From Chelonoidis abingdonii (taxonomy: Eukaryota; Chordata; Testudines; Testudinidae): DNA of 64,000 nucleotides. The notes beneath the pieces were generated by a model. It did not search any database. It worked only from the letters and a program-made list of their open reading frames with translations, and was not told the origin of the DNA. Below are positions 44,001-54,599 of the stretch, piece after piece. The position numbers and the translations under genes are program-made. The stretch is from positions 19,741,326 to 19,805,325 of the forward strand of contig NC_133790.1 of assembly GCF_003597395.2 (NCBI RefSeq), read 5' to 3'. Within the stretch, counting starts at the first letter, position 1. Each line of letters opens with the position of its first letter.

Positions 44001-47000
44001 CAGGTATTGGCAGGCGCTAGGACCCTGGAGCAGCAGACAGCAGTTCTGCCGGGAGCCGTTCTCTGGCAGCACAAGCAGGCAGGGACGCGGCAGAGGGGGG
44101 ATGCAGGGGGAGGGGTGGAAGGCAGAGACTGGGACCCACTCCAGGCAGGGATGCGGCAGGACGGTGTGGGGAGACCCGTGGGGGCCGGGGCCGGGACCTG
44201 CTCCAGGCAGGGACACGGCAGGGCGGTGGGGGGAGACCCATGGGGGCCGGGACCCGATCCAGGCAGGGCCGGGGGCGAGATCCAGCTCCAAATATTGCTG
44301 GAGCAAGGCACCCGGCCCTGAATATTCCTGGATCCCAGGCACCTCGAGCCCATATAACCCGCCGCCTATGAACACAGTGACTCACAGCTCTGGGTGTTCA
44401 CAGCTGCCTGTTACACAGGGTTTGTGAGTGAGAGAAGGAAAAGTTACTCCAGTGTTTTATCCTGCTGAGAGCCCAATAAACATACAGATTTTTCTTCTGT
44501 GAAACTGAGAAGAGCTCTGTGACTAGCTCAGAAAAGCCCCATTTCCAGGCTGTCAAAGGCCACCTGCCCCTTCCAGACCAGCCCTGCACAGTGGATATTT
44601 CAACTTCTGCTTGTCTTGCTTTAGAAGCTATTTGTCAGACTCCAGTCCTGGCAAAGAAAAGTGCAGCAGGAATTCCACCCTCTAGTGCTGAGGCCCCAGC
44701 CTTAGCGCCTGGGCTCCCAGGGAAGTTCTTGGGAAACTTTCATTTGCTCTTTTTTTAGAATCCCTGTCAAATACAGGAGCCCCAGGGACACAATTCTCTC
44801 CTTCACCCCCAGGGAACCTGTCATCAGGCCAGGCTAGTCTCCAAACTCCAGAGCAGGTGTTGCCACACCCAGCCCTTGGCAATGAGGGTTATTTTCCTTA
44901 GCAGAAATTAGCAAACAAACAGAAAAACAGTCTTTTAACTCATTCCCTACCTGCAGGCTTCAGAGCTGCCCCTGCCAGTGTTTCTAGCTCTACCTGTTCC
45001 TAGCAGCTTCCTCATTTCACTCAGCTCTGCTCCCTTCCAGGAGCAGCCACCCCAGGGCTGCTTCTCTGAGTCCAGCCCCCTTTCTCCAGGGGTCCACCAC
45101 AGTCACAAGCCCTACTCCACTGTGACTTTCCCTCCCTCCAGCACAGCCTGTCTCAGCTTGTTACCCAGTTTCAGCCCTTTATAGGCCCAGCTGTAGCTCC
45201 GCCCTCTTAGACTGGCTGGATGGGCCCCACCTGCTCTGCTCCAGGGCCCTGGGCTGAGTCTACCCACAGGGACCAGGGACCCTGCACAGAGCCCCAGTGA
45301 AGTCCCCGGAGAGAAGAGTTTGGCCTGGTTGGCAGCTGTTTCAGTGGAGCCTGGTAACCAATGGCCCTGACTGAGGAATGCAGCTGGAGCCCCGGAGTGT
45401 CTCTTTCCCCTTGCACAAATAGATGCTCAATGTGTGTGGGGAGCTCATAAGTCTGAGAGAAGCCCCTGGAGCTGAGCAGGAGACATCCCGGGTTTCAGCT
45501 GCAATTTTTACGATGTCATGTATTAATAATCCCCTCCACTGTGTGACTGAGGGGCTTTTACACAGATTGTCTTGACACCAAACAGCAGCTTCCCCCGAGT
45601 AAAGAGCATTTTCCTCATGACCCTCCTCAGCACCTGACCCAATTCCCCTGAGAAGACCAAGAATGAGGAACAGCCTATACACCTGGGACCTGACTTTCCA
45701 AAAGCTGGGACCTGAACTCCGCCTGCATTTTTAGCCTTGCATTTGTGCACCTGCTTTGCAGCTGTAATTCCCAATGCTGCACACACACATCCCTGCTAAG
45801 GAAGGAGATGGAGAGCCAGGCCCCTGTCTCGTCATTAGTGTGCACACACACTGAGTCATGGATAACTGCAGTGTGCACGACTGTAAGCCACAAAGACACA
45901 TACCAGCAGAGATTATGATGTGATGTGCTCTGGCCTGGCCCACTTCTACCAGGTGCAGAGCACCCTTTACTCCCAGTGACTGCAGTGGGAGCTGGGAGTG
46001 CTGTGCACCTCCCAGGAGCTGCTCAGCCCCCAGCAGGATCAGGGCCTAAGAAGCCAGACTCAGACATATTCCTGGCAGGACCAAATTCTGGAGTCAAAGC
46101 TCCATCTCAGGCAATGTCCAGGGAGCAGACACATCCCAGCCAGACACAGGGGTCAGAGTGAGGGGCAGGCGATAGTGAAAGAACAGATCTGGGAAACACC
46201 TTTCAAGGAAGTGGAGCTGAGAAATATGTCGCCCATTTAAACTGTAGAGAGGGGAGATCTTAATTCTCTATGGATCGCCGGTGCATTAGAATAATTTTTC
46301 ATTAAGGGATTTCACCTGGATTCTCTGTGCTGGCTAAATACCCCTGTCCCATCAGGTGCCTGAAGTAGACAATTGCCAGTGATCTCACTAACAGACTTAC
46401 ACAAACGGCACTGCTGGGCACGGTAGGATGTGCATGTGCATTTGCTCTCTGTGCATGACGAGCAGAGCCCTGGGGCAAGCGAATACCTTCATGGTCAAAC
46501 CTGCCATGTGTGCAGGACAAAACTTCCCCTCTGCATGTTCTCCTGCTTCCGTTCACAGCAGAAGTGCAGGGTGACAGACTGCCCCAGTGTACATCCAATT
46601 CCATCACGCCCTGGGAAATTCGCTTTTCAACACCAGCTACGCACAGTGCAATGGGCAGACATTGCCATCTAAAGGCCAAAATGAGACCAACAGTGATACC
46701 CATTTTATTAGTGAGAGTGTCACCTGTCACAACACTGGGAGAGGGGAGTGATAAAAAGAGGTGCTAAATGACATTCATTTATTTCCAAACCTACTGACCT
46801 TTCCCTGTTACTAAACCCTGAAGAGAGACCTTGGGTGGGAGAATGGTGCTGGCTTAGAGACGACTATCAGTACAGGCAGTAACCTCTGCTGTGATTTATC
46901 CTGTTCATTAACTGGTCTCTGGGTCCCAGCTCCGTGTCTACAGGGAGATCCAACAGTGTGTGTGCAAGGGAAAGCCCATCGCAGGGAATCAGAGCAGAGA

Positions 47001-47037
47001 AGATTTTCTCAAGTATATGGTTGAATACACCAGAGGA
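44001..47037. other. V-free stretch, repeat fragments only
   Basis: 44160-44340 is GC-rich with the repeated motif ccaggcagggacacggcag. 44640-45190 resembles part of an LTR on the minus strand (ctataaagggctgaaac at about 45170). Between 45200 and 47037 nothing is recognised. No V, J or C feature is present. Confidence 0.45.
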
Positions 47038-47165
47038 CAGGGCCGGCTCTAGGCACCAGCGTTCCAGGCATGTGCTTGGGGCAGCCCTTTTCAAGGGGCA
47101 GCACTCTGGCTTCTTTTTTGTTGTTGTTGTTATTTGAGGTGGCAAAAATCCTGGAGCCGGCCCTG
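47038..47165. mobile_element. Short hAT-type element
   Basis: 128 bp with ends CAGGGCCGGCTCTAGG and the complement of tcctggagccggccctg. Flanks CCAGAGGA (47030-47037) and CCAGTGGA (47166-47173) form an 8-bp target duplication with one mismatch. A gttgttgttgtt run lies inside. Confidence 0.85.
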
Positions 47166-47530
47166 CCAGTGGACACCATTCCTTCAGCCGAGACGGATTC
47201 ACGTTACTTGTAACCCCAAGCACTTTACTTGTTATTTATCACCGAGGGGGGAGAACTGTTCCTGGATGCACAGGCTTTGGGAGGAGAGCTCTGCAGGGCT
47301 GAGAGTGGGGAAGCGCTGTCTGTGCAGCCTGCAGAGGCCAAGTAAGGAAGCAACATGTAAAAGCTGCTTTGTCCCTCTGCAAAGGCTGTGAAGAGGGACC
47401 GGAGGAGACATTCCCTCAGACTGGGAGGTTGGAATTCTCAGTGCCCAATAATCAACTGATTTGTTGAAAGTAAAAGGCAAAGCTCTGCATAGAGTGTGGG
47501 ACCCAGTTGTGCACAGCCTGAGTGAGGGGA
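47166..47530. other. 3' flank of V14
   Basis: No recognised feature apart from proximity to V14. Confidence 0.5.
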
Positions 47531-47569
47531 GGTTTTTGTCTAAGTTCCTCATCTGACTGTGTCATGGTG
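47531..47569 (-). other. V14 recombination signal, weak heptamer
   Basis: Nonamer ACAAAAACC (47531-47539) perfect, spacer 23 bp. Heptamer CACCATG (47563-47569) keeps CAC but has two changes. Confidence 0.8.
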
Positions 47570-48079
47570 AGTTACCCATCGCTATAACCTGTACCACTGC
47601 CATAACCTACACCACAGTAATACGTGGCCTCATCCTCTGGCTGGATGTTGGTGATGGTTAAATAGCGAATGGCTCCGGAGCTGGAAATAGTGAATCGATC
47701 TGGGACCCCATCTCCTTTGGTGCTAGCATTGTACCAAAGAAACTGCGGGACCTGGCCATCCCTTTGTTGGTACCAGGAGATGACATAGTCACTGTGCTGA
47801 CCGCTCGGAGTGCAGGAGAGTTTCACAGTGTTTCCCAGGGAAACTGAGTCTGCAGGCGGCTGGGTCAGCGTGGGCTGCGAGCTGGCTCCTGGAACAAGGA
47901 CAGGAATTAACTGATTATCACAGTTTGGTTACATACTGCAACAGAATCAGGGGTGAGAAATGGGAAATGGGGGAAACAGAAAAAAAGAGCTTCCTAAAGC
48001 ACAGAGTGTGTTAAACCTGCCCCCTCGCAGCACCTGAGCAGTAAGTGAGCAGCGTGAGAAGCAGAGGGGCCCAGGCCAT
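47570..48079 (-). CDS. V14, IGL variable segment, nearly intact
   Basis: Leader exon 48034-48079 ([15 protein letters not shown] plus G; donor GTGCTG), intron 47889-48033, V exon 47570-47888. FR1 reads [21 protein letters not shown] with LSCTPSGQHSDYVIS, then WYQQRDGQVPQFLWY, NASTKGDGVPDRFTIS, and PEDEATYYC followed by GVGYGSGTGYSDG. A TAA codon lies 2 nt before the heptamer. Trimming during V-J joining could remove it, so the segment may still be used. The heptamer is weak. Similar to V19 in having KGDGVPDRF / [10 protein letters not shown] would call it an ORF with uncertain function. Confidence 0.82.
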
Positions 48080-48180
48080 TGTGGGAATCCAGACGAGCTC
48101 GGCTTTCTGAGGCAAACGGGTCTGTGGCTGGAACCCTCCGATTCTCTCTTTAATACCCAGAGCTGCAGAACGGCCCCTTC

Positions 48181-48188
48181 ATGCAAAT
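48181..48188 (-). promoter_or_regulatory. V14 octamer
   Basis: Perfect ATTTGCAT in sense, 102 bp upstream of the leader. Confidence 0.9.
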
Positions 48189-49387
48189 CTGCTCCCTGCT
48201 CACTGGCTGCTGCTGCTGCCAGCACCTCCCTCCTCCTGCCTCTGAGAGGAGCAAGAGGCTGTTAAAGGGGAGCTCATGTGGCGCTGGAGCCAAGGGGTGC
48301 TCAGATCAGACAGATGAGAGATGTAGAGGGGCCTTCATAAGATGGAGAGAGAACTACTGTTCCCCTGTGACATCGCTTGGCAGCTCCAATGGCAAATTCC
48401 ACCCCAGTCCCCAACTTGTCCCCAGTAAAAGGCCTCCTCTCTCACAGTGAAATCATGCACAGAGCACACTTTGCTTCAGGGAACAGTCTTTGCTTCTCTT
48501 CTAGCAATGATCGGTCACACCCAACGTCGTGATCACCGCTGGGAGTTCAGAGGAGAGTGTTCATGGCCAGGCAGGAGCATAAAACAAAAGGAACTGAGCT
48601 CTGCTCCCGGTGAATTCAACGGCGAATCTCCCACCGGCTGCAGTTGTGCAGGATCAGGCCCATGGTTTGCATTTTCAGAGAAGATTATTTAATCTGCCTT
48701 TGAACACGCTCCAAGCCCAAAAAACGCAACCAGCTGGAGCTGACACACAAGTGCGGCCAAGGAGAGGAGAAGGGATTTGCTAACGATAGGGCTCTGTTAA
48801 TCTCTGCTGACCATGTGGAGTTCAGAGGCCAGCACAAGGGCTGAATTTGGGCCAGCTTGTGCAGAGGACTCTGCCAAAGGCCCCATGGCCAGCATCACCG
48901 GGCATAATTTCATAAAGGGCAATGGGCAGGTCCTGGGAGGAAAGTGTCCGGGATGTGGGTGATCAGATGCCCGTGTGCAGCTGAGCCTCCTTCCAGCCCG
49001 CAAAGTGCCAGTATCGTTATTCATCATTACTTAGTTCTTATTAGAAACAGAGCAGCCGACAGACCCTGCCCCAAAGAGCTGACGGGCTCGGAGCCATCCA
49101 TGGCATTAGCTGCTTCATCTCCAGGAGCGCAGATGAACCCCCAGGGGCTTGTGGAATCATAAGCAGGGTCTAATCCTAGTCTCATGGAATGAACAGCAAA
49201 ACTCCCAGGGGTTTGAATGGGACCAAGGTTTGTCCCTAACTGTCCAGAGGTTGATAAATCATAGTGGCTACCCTTAGTGGGGACTGGGGGAGTGAATAGT
49301 AAAAATATAATGCGTCAGTCTGGATGATCACAATGTGCTGCCACAGACTGAACTCATGCACAACACAGGCTGAAGCATGGAAGAGGA
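48189..49387. other. V14-V15 spacer, no recognised feature
   Basis: No repeats or genes recognised. It is ordinary AT/GC-balanced sequence without V homology. Confidence 0.5.
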
Positions 49388-49426
49388 TGTTTTTGTCTCA
49401 GTTCCCCACTTCGTTGAATCACTGTG
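49388..49426 (-). other. V15 recombination signal
   Basis: Perfect heptamer (49420-49426), 23-bp spacer, nonamer ACAAAAACA (49388-49396, one mismatch at the last base). Confidence 0.93.
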
Positions 49427-49912
49427 CAGCACCACTAGCCCCTGCAGCACAGTAATAATCAGCCTCATCCTCTTCCTGGACGCTGGTGATGGTTAAGTAG
49501 CTGATTGTCTTAGAGGCGTCTTTGGAACCAGCAAAGCGACTGGGGACCCCAGAGCCCTGGTGCTTGTCAGAGTCAGTCTTGTATCTCAGAAGGTATCTTG
49601 AGCTGTTCCCATCTTTCTGCTGGTACCAGGTGACACTTCCAAATGTGTATCCACTGCTAATTGTGCAGGAGAGTTTAACTGTGTTCCCAATGGACACTGA
49701 TACTGAGGGCGGCTGAGTCAGAGTAAACTGGGAGAGGGAACCTGGAAAGAAACAGAAACTACTGCATGATTGTCATGGCTTGGAGTTAATGCCTGCACAT
49801 TTCCTGCTGAGCCAGGGGTCTGGGAATCAGGAATATGGAGAAATTCAGTGAAATGCTCCCCCTTACCAGAGCAGTAAGTGAGCAGCATGAGGAGCAGAGG
49901 GGCCAGGGCCAT
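49427..49912 (-). CDS. V15, IGL variable segment, potentially functional
   Basis: Leader exon 49867-49912 (MALAPLLLMLLTYCS plus G; donor GTAAGG), intron 49742-49866, V exon 49427-49741 (acceptor ctttccag). Open frame. FR1 GSLSQFTLTQPPSVSVSIGN, LSCTISSGYTFGSVT, WYQQKDGNSSRYLLRY, KTDSDKHQGSGVPSRFAGS, FR3 [22 protein letters not shown] then AAGASGAA. The RYLLRYKTDSDK motif is IGLV5-like. All signals are usable. Closest relative is V18. Confidence 0.94.
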
Positions 49913-50013
49913 GGTGGGAATGCAGATGAGCTTGGCTTCCTGAGACAAACGGGTCTGTGGCTGGGACCCTCCGATTCTCTCTTAAACCCCCAGAGCTGGA
50001 GAACGGCCCCTTC

Positions 50014-50021
50014 ATTCAAAT
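50014..50021 (-). promoter_or_regulatory. V15 octamer, one mismatch
   Basis: Sense ATTTGAAT, one change from ATTTGCAT, 102 bp upstream of the V15 start. Promoter strength may be reduced. Confidence 0.7.
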
Positions 50022-52389
50022 CTGTTCCCTAGCTGCTGCTGTAGAGTTTGTATGCACAGGGGGGTTCTCATTAGCGTTCTCTGCCTCCCCACTGCAAACA
50101 CCTCCTGATCTGAGCGTGTCCTTCCTCCTAATGCTCACTGCTGGCTAGTTACCTTCTGCTAATTGAGTCCTGTGTTCTTTTCAGCCTTCTCTCTTTTGTG
50201 TTTTGAGCTAATATTTTGTAGACCCCAGTAAAATGGGGTTTGAATACTTCAAATAGGATGGGTCCAAACACAATGACTGACAGGGACAATCTCTAAAGGG
50301 GCGAGTCCTATGGCTAATTGGCTCAGGTTTGTATCAGGTCTGTATCAAGCAACCTTGGCATTTTTTCTATAAGTTGCCATGGGTGTGGATTCCTTGTTTC
50401 CCCAGCCCTTCAGCAGCGATGAGACAGTGATTGTAGCTCCCTCAGCTAGGGAAGAGAGAGAACGTTTGTTTGGTAACAGTTAGGGGTGAAAGGCCCCGGG
50501 ACGGTTGGGGTTTGTTCTGAATTCAGTGCCACAGGCAGCCGGCTGGGAGAACAAAACCCAAGGGGATGAGGCTGCTGAGTGGCCGCAGGGCCCAGCTGTA
50601 GGACGGGAGGTTCCATGGCAGATGGGCGGGAGGTTTGTGAAGTGTGACGCAGGGGGGCCGGGGGCTCTAGGAGGAGTGTGACACTGGAGGCGGGTGTCAG
50701 AGCCATTCTTGGGACCCACCAGTTGCTACAATCTACAAGCCCTGGTAGCTGCAGCTCAGCGCCTGTCTCTGAGTCATGGGCCACCTGGCTCCCATGTGCT
50801 GTCCCAGGAAAAGGGTTGGTGTCTCACAGTGATCCAGCCACCCCAGCAGGGGGCGACAATTACACTCGATTTACCGACAGAAAGTGACCAGCAGAACCTG
50901 CTCCTCAGCAATCAGACTGTCCTGGGTTAGCTCTGGTGGACAGGGGAGTTCAGTTGTCATGGCCATTTAACTGATACCAGTGGTGGTGTTATTGGAGTCA
51001 CCAGATGGGCCTATCTCAGCTAGTGGCACAAGTTCTGTTGAACTGACTGTTAGATCTCGGCATGGTTCTTTTGTAGCAGCTGATCATCTATCAGAAAAAA
51101 TCTGTTCACCTCTTAGTCTCTGGAGAGCAAGACAGAAGAGCTCAACATTATTACACAGAGAGACATTTTATAATATCTATAAATGGGCAGGGATTACTTC
51201 ACCCACCATTGCAGTGCAGCCACCTCTGCAGAACATTCCTGGGCAACTTTTTGTTGCACAGTTGGACATTAAACATATGTGTTAAAAACAATCTTTATAA
51301 ATCAGTGTCCAGCAGCTACACCAGAGTAGTTATTTATAAATCTCCAATGCACTGGGGCTCCTTCAATGCTCTGGCTCACCTCTACCCCCACCCAATCTGT
51401 GTGCACAAGGGATTGGAAAGGATGTAGCTGTTTGAACACCACAGTCTGGCGCACACACAGGTGTAGATAATTATGTATCAGTTACTTATTTCCATTGTAG
51501 ACAGTTCATAGGGCAAATGCAGGGAGACGTCGCCCTCTGGTGCCCAGTCATAACCGATTCCCGTCAGTGAGCTGCAGAAGAGTAGATGGGAAAATCCAAG
51601 TACCTCCCAAATCCCATTTTTTTCTTTCCATCTCTGGAGTTTAAGGAGAGATTCATTGTAGTTCCCAGCTACAGACACCCCAGTTTGTCTTCTGAATGTG
51701 GCTGTGTGTTAATATGTCCCTCCAATTCACCTCCTGCGTTACTGTTTCACATGCAGAGATCGCCCGGACTTGGGAGCACCCAGTGTCAGGTACGTGGATA
51801 GCAGGACTGAGGAGTGAAAGTGCTGGGGGTCTTTACTACTCACTCGCGCTTAATGTGCCTTTTGTTGTTGGGTAGCTTGATCATTTTGCAGGCTCGGCCC
51901 TTGGCAATGGGGCTGTTCTTATCAGGCCCAGGGGCTGTTATTTTCTGTTATTTTCCTGCCTTTGGTTTCTGTGTGTGAAATGCCTGGGCCCTGGGACCTA
52001 ACACCCAGCTAGTCAGGCTCTGAATTTGACTGGGTTTGCACTGCAGGGTGAGCTGGTATTTAAGGGACAGGACTCCCTCCTATCACGGCATGTACTTGGG
52101 AACAGGGCACTGGAGTGTTTTATTTGGGATTATCACTGGATCTAGGTACCACAGTGAGTTTCCATAAAGGGTCTCTTCTTCATCCTATGGACAATAAAGG
52201 GCAAATGCCCATTGGGTCACGGGGCCCAAGATTTGGCCTTAAATGTGCAGTTCCTGATCATCCTTAGTAGTGCCCCTCACTGGTGACTGGAATGTGCCTA
52301 GTTAAACCCCAACACATCTCCTGGGAGGATCATTGTGCCCAGACCCATACACATCGGAGTCATGCGCCATACGGGCTGCTGGAACACAA
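50022..52389. repeat. V15 upstream module
   Basis: 50040-50460 is the module of 18544 and 58030 (cctcctgatctgagcgtgtc). 50460-50900 resembles 58430-58670 (aggttccatggcagatg). 51490-52389 parallels 18860-19664 (gttcttatcaggcccaggg). No gene; a 112-codon minus frame at 50446-50784 is an ORF in this repeat. Confidence 0.7.
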
Positions 52390-52428
52390 GGGTTTTGTCT
52401 AAGTTCTTTGTCTGTCTGCATCACTGTG
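52390..52428 (-). other. V16 recombination signal, 23-bp spacer
   Basis: Perfect heptamer (52422-52428), nonamer ACAAAACCC (52390-52398), full 23-bp spacer, in contrast to its relatives V8 and V12. Confidence 0.88.
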
Positions 52429-52677
52429 CAGCACCCCACTCCCTGTGCACAGTAATAACCAGCCTCATTGTCTGTTTGGACATCAGTGATTGTTGATGGT
52501 TGTATTAGCTGCATCTTTGGAACCAGAGAAGCGACTGGGGACCCCAGTACCCTGGTGCTTGACAGCATTGGATTTATACCACAGAAGATATTTTAGATTA
52601 TTTCCAATTTTCGGCTGGTGCCAGGTGGCATGTGCGATCGGGTGCCCACTGCTGATGGTGCAGGAGAGTTGAACAGT
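52429..52677 (-). pseudogene. V16, V exon remnant fused in frame to a retroelement
   Basis: IGLV5-like V sequence from the heptamer back to just before the FR1 Cys (LSCTISSGHPIAHAT, LKYLLWYKSNAVKHQ, RFSGSKDAAN). The FR1 start, acceptor and leader are replaced by retroelement sequence with the same junction as V8 and V12. An indel in FR3 shifts the frame and gives TGA before the second Cys. Unlike V8/V12, FR1 to FR3 is in frame with the upstream retroelement frame, giving a chimeric open frame of 168 codons (52483-52989). Non-functional as an antibody gene. Confidence 0.85.
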
Positions 52678-53152
52678 GCAGCTAGTTCCCGCTCGAGTTG
52701 TTGCCAACAGTCGTTTTCGTACCAGGTCTCGTCTTGTCCGAATCAGTTCTTGATTTGGTTTTTCAGCCTCCTCTATTATTGTGTGTAATGAGGCTTTCAC
52801 CTCTGCCAGCACTTGGTTTGCCTCCGGTAACTGTGTCTCCAGGGCCTGTAGTCGACTTGGTGTCTCTTGCCCAACTCTCTGGACCCACTGCCCCAGGCTT
52901 TCCAGTTCATGCACCTCGGCCTTGCCTCTGAGCCCCTGGCCCAAGAGCCTGTGTCCAAGTGAGGGTCGTCCTATGGTCAGCTCGTCCAAGCAGCACCCAT
53001 CATGTAACAGGGCTGGGACATCACATTAGGCCAGTCTCTGTCTAGAATTACAGGCCAGGGGAGGTCTCTTGGTAGCTGACCCTCAGATTGTTCATCTGAC
53101 CTTGTATTTCTATGTCTAAGCTCCACTGCTGGGCGCACTCCTGTCTCTCCAT
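52678..53152 (-). mobile_element. Retroelement fragment, copy 3
   Basis: Diverged copy of 19953-20420. In minus sense an open frame carries SRLQALETQLPEANQVL and EEAEKPNQELIRTRR, charged and leucine-rich like a coiled coil, and runs into V16. Homology ends near 53152. The catalytic part of the protease and the LTR are absent here. Confidence 0.7.
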
Positions 53153-53948
53153 GGATGGGAGGGGGAACTTTGGGACACAGCCACCCACACTCCTGCTTTG
53201 GCTAGGACAGCCCCGGCCTTTCCCGCAGCAGGACACTGACTCTGCAGCCAGCAGATGAACTTTTCTATTGAGGTTCTTATGCTGCACCCATCACTGTGGT
53301 ACCTGAGCACCGAGACTGGCCAACGGGGAACTAGACACAGCCACGGGCCAGTGGCTTGCTGGACTGCAGGGCCAGGAGGAGCAGGGGCCAAGGAGGCACT
53401 AATGAACTTCTGGAGGGGACCAGGGAAGTTGCAGAGCAGCTGGAATGGGGCCAGGGAGGAGGTCCTAGGGAGAAGATATTTTCATATCATGTATTATCTG
53501 CTGCACCCTCTATCTGAACACTTCATCCAGCCCTGGCAACTGCAATGGACTAAGGAATCTGATAGAAGTTTCCTCTAACTTCCAGGACACTCTGGATGTT
53601 GTCCAGCTGGTGAGGTAACAGGGGGGAACTGTGTTAGGGGAGACGTGTCTCTTTACCCAAGGAGCATGTGGCTGTCTGCTCTCAGTTTGACCCAGGTAGT
53701 GATGGGTCTGTAACACAGGGATCTATAAGTCAGGAATAGTTGTTCCTGCCAGACAGACCAAGCAATGAGCATAGCAGTGCCTGACATCACCTCCAGAGGG
53801 AGTGAATGGGCAGTGGGTGGAGCAGCGCCTCCTCCTGACAGCAAAAGGCTGAAATTCTTAAGAAAGAGTAATCAGTGTCTGATGTATTGAAGGGAGGAAA
53901 CAAACTTTGCAGCTAGTGCAGAGCCCAGGCTGGAGGGGAAAAAGGGTG
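53153..53948. repeat. V17 3'-flank module
   Basis: From about 53340 it follows the V 3'-flank module (ttgctggactgcagggccag, tattatctgctgcaccctct, caaggagcatgtggctgtct). No gene. Confidence 0.7.
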
Positions 53949-53987
53949 GGTTTTTATCTCAGTTCCCCATCTAGCTGGATCACTATG
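53949..53987 (-). other. V17 recombination signal, damaged
   Basis: Heptamer CATAGTG (53981-53987): the third base of the essential CAC is T. Nonamer ATAAAAACC (53949-53957, one mismatch). Spacer 23 bp. Probably inactive. Confidence 0.85.
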
Positions 53988-54484
53988 ATTTTCACTACCA
54001 CTGCTACCCGTATACACAGCACAGGAATAGTCGGCCTCATCCTCTGCCTGTACACAGGTGATGGTCAGGACAGCATTGTTGCCAGATATGGACCCAGAAA
54101 ACCGGGCAGGGATCACAGAGGGTCTGGTATTGGTGTTGTATATAAGCTCCTGGAGAGCAGAGCCAGGTTTCTGCTGGTACCAGGATGGATAGTTGCTGCT
54201 GGTGATGGCTCCAGTGCTCAGGCTGCAGGACAGAGTGACAGTAACTCCTGAGGTCACTGATATCGAGGGCTCCTGAGTCACCACGGGCTCTGAACTGACC
54301 CCTGAAATCAACATTACAAACAAACTCAGCACAAAGACTCCGGCTCATTACAGACAAATCTCCTCACCTGCAAGTGTCCTTCATATTTTTGTCACTAAAT
54401 CAAATAATTCCCTCACCTGAGCAGTAAGTGACCAGTGTGAGGAGAAATGTTTATTTTTAGTTATGGGGAATCACATTTTTACAA
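53988..54484 (-). pseudogene. V17, IGL variable pseudogene with overwritten leader
   Basis: The V exon 53988-54301 has an open frame: [61 protein letters not shown], but [13 protein letters not shown], with an extra Cys in FR3 and YS for YY. The leader exon keeps only its 3' half (54420-54444). The ATG half is replaced by a 44-bp sequence identical to 54914-54957, and no start codon in frame remains. The heptamer is also damaged. So promoter and V exon survive but the gene cannot be used. Confidence 0.87.
54441..54484 (+). repeat. 44-bp copied patch in the V17 leader
   Basis: Identical to 54914-54957 (ggagaaatgtttatttttag ... tttttacaa) in direct orientation, 473 bp apart. In other V genes this position holds leader codons. 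The shared ggag at the left edge could have primed a templated repair or conversion event. Confidence 0.9.
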
Positions 54485-54586
54485 TGGTGGTGAATCCAGA
54501 CGAGCTCGGCTTCCTGAGGCAAACGGGTCTGTGGCTGGGACCCTCCGATTCTCTCTTAAACCTCCAGCGCTGGAGAATGGCCCTTC

Positions 54587-54594
54587 ATGCAAAT
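54587..54594 (-). promoter_or_regulatory. V17 octamer
   Basis: Perfect ATTTGCAT in sense, upstream of the destroyed leader. Confidence 0.85.
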
Positions 54595-54599
54595 CCACT

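Noticed and set aside
43239..44427. Several open frames of 100-200 codons on both strands
   Set aside because: They are caused by the G-rich repeat; the reading is a low-complexity repetition and no strand or frame is preferred.
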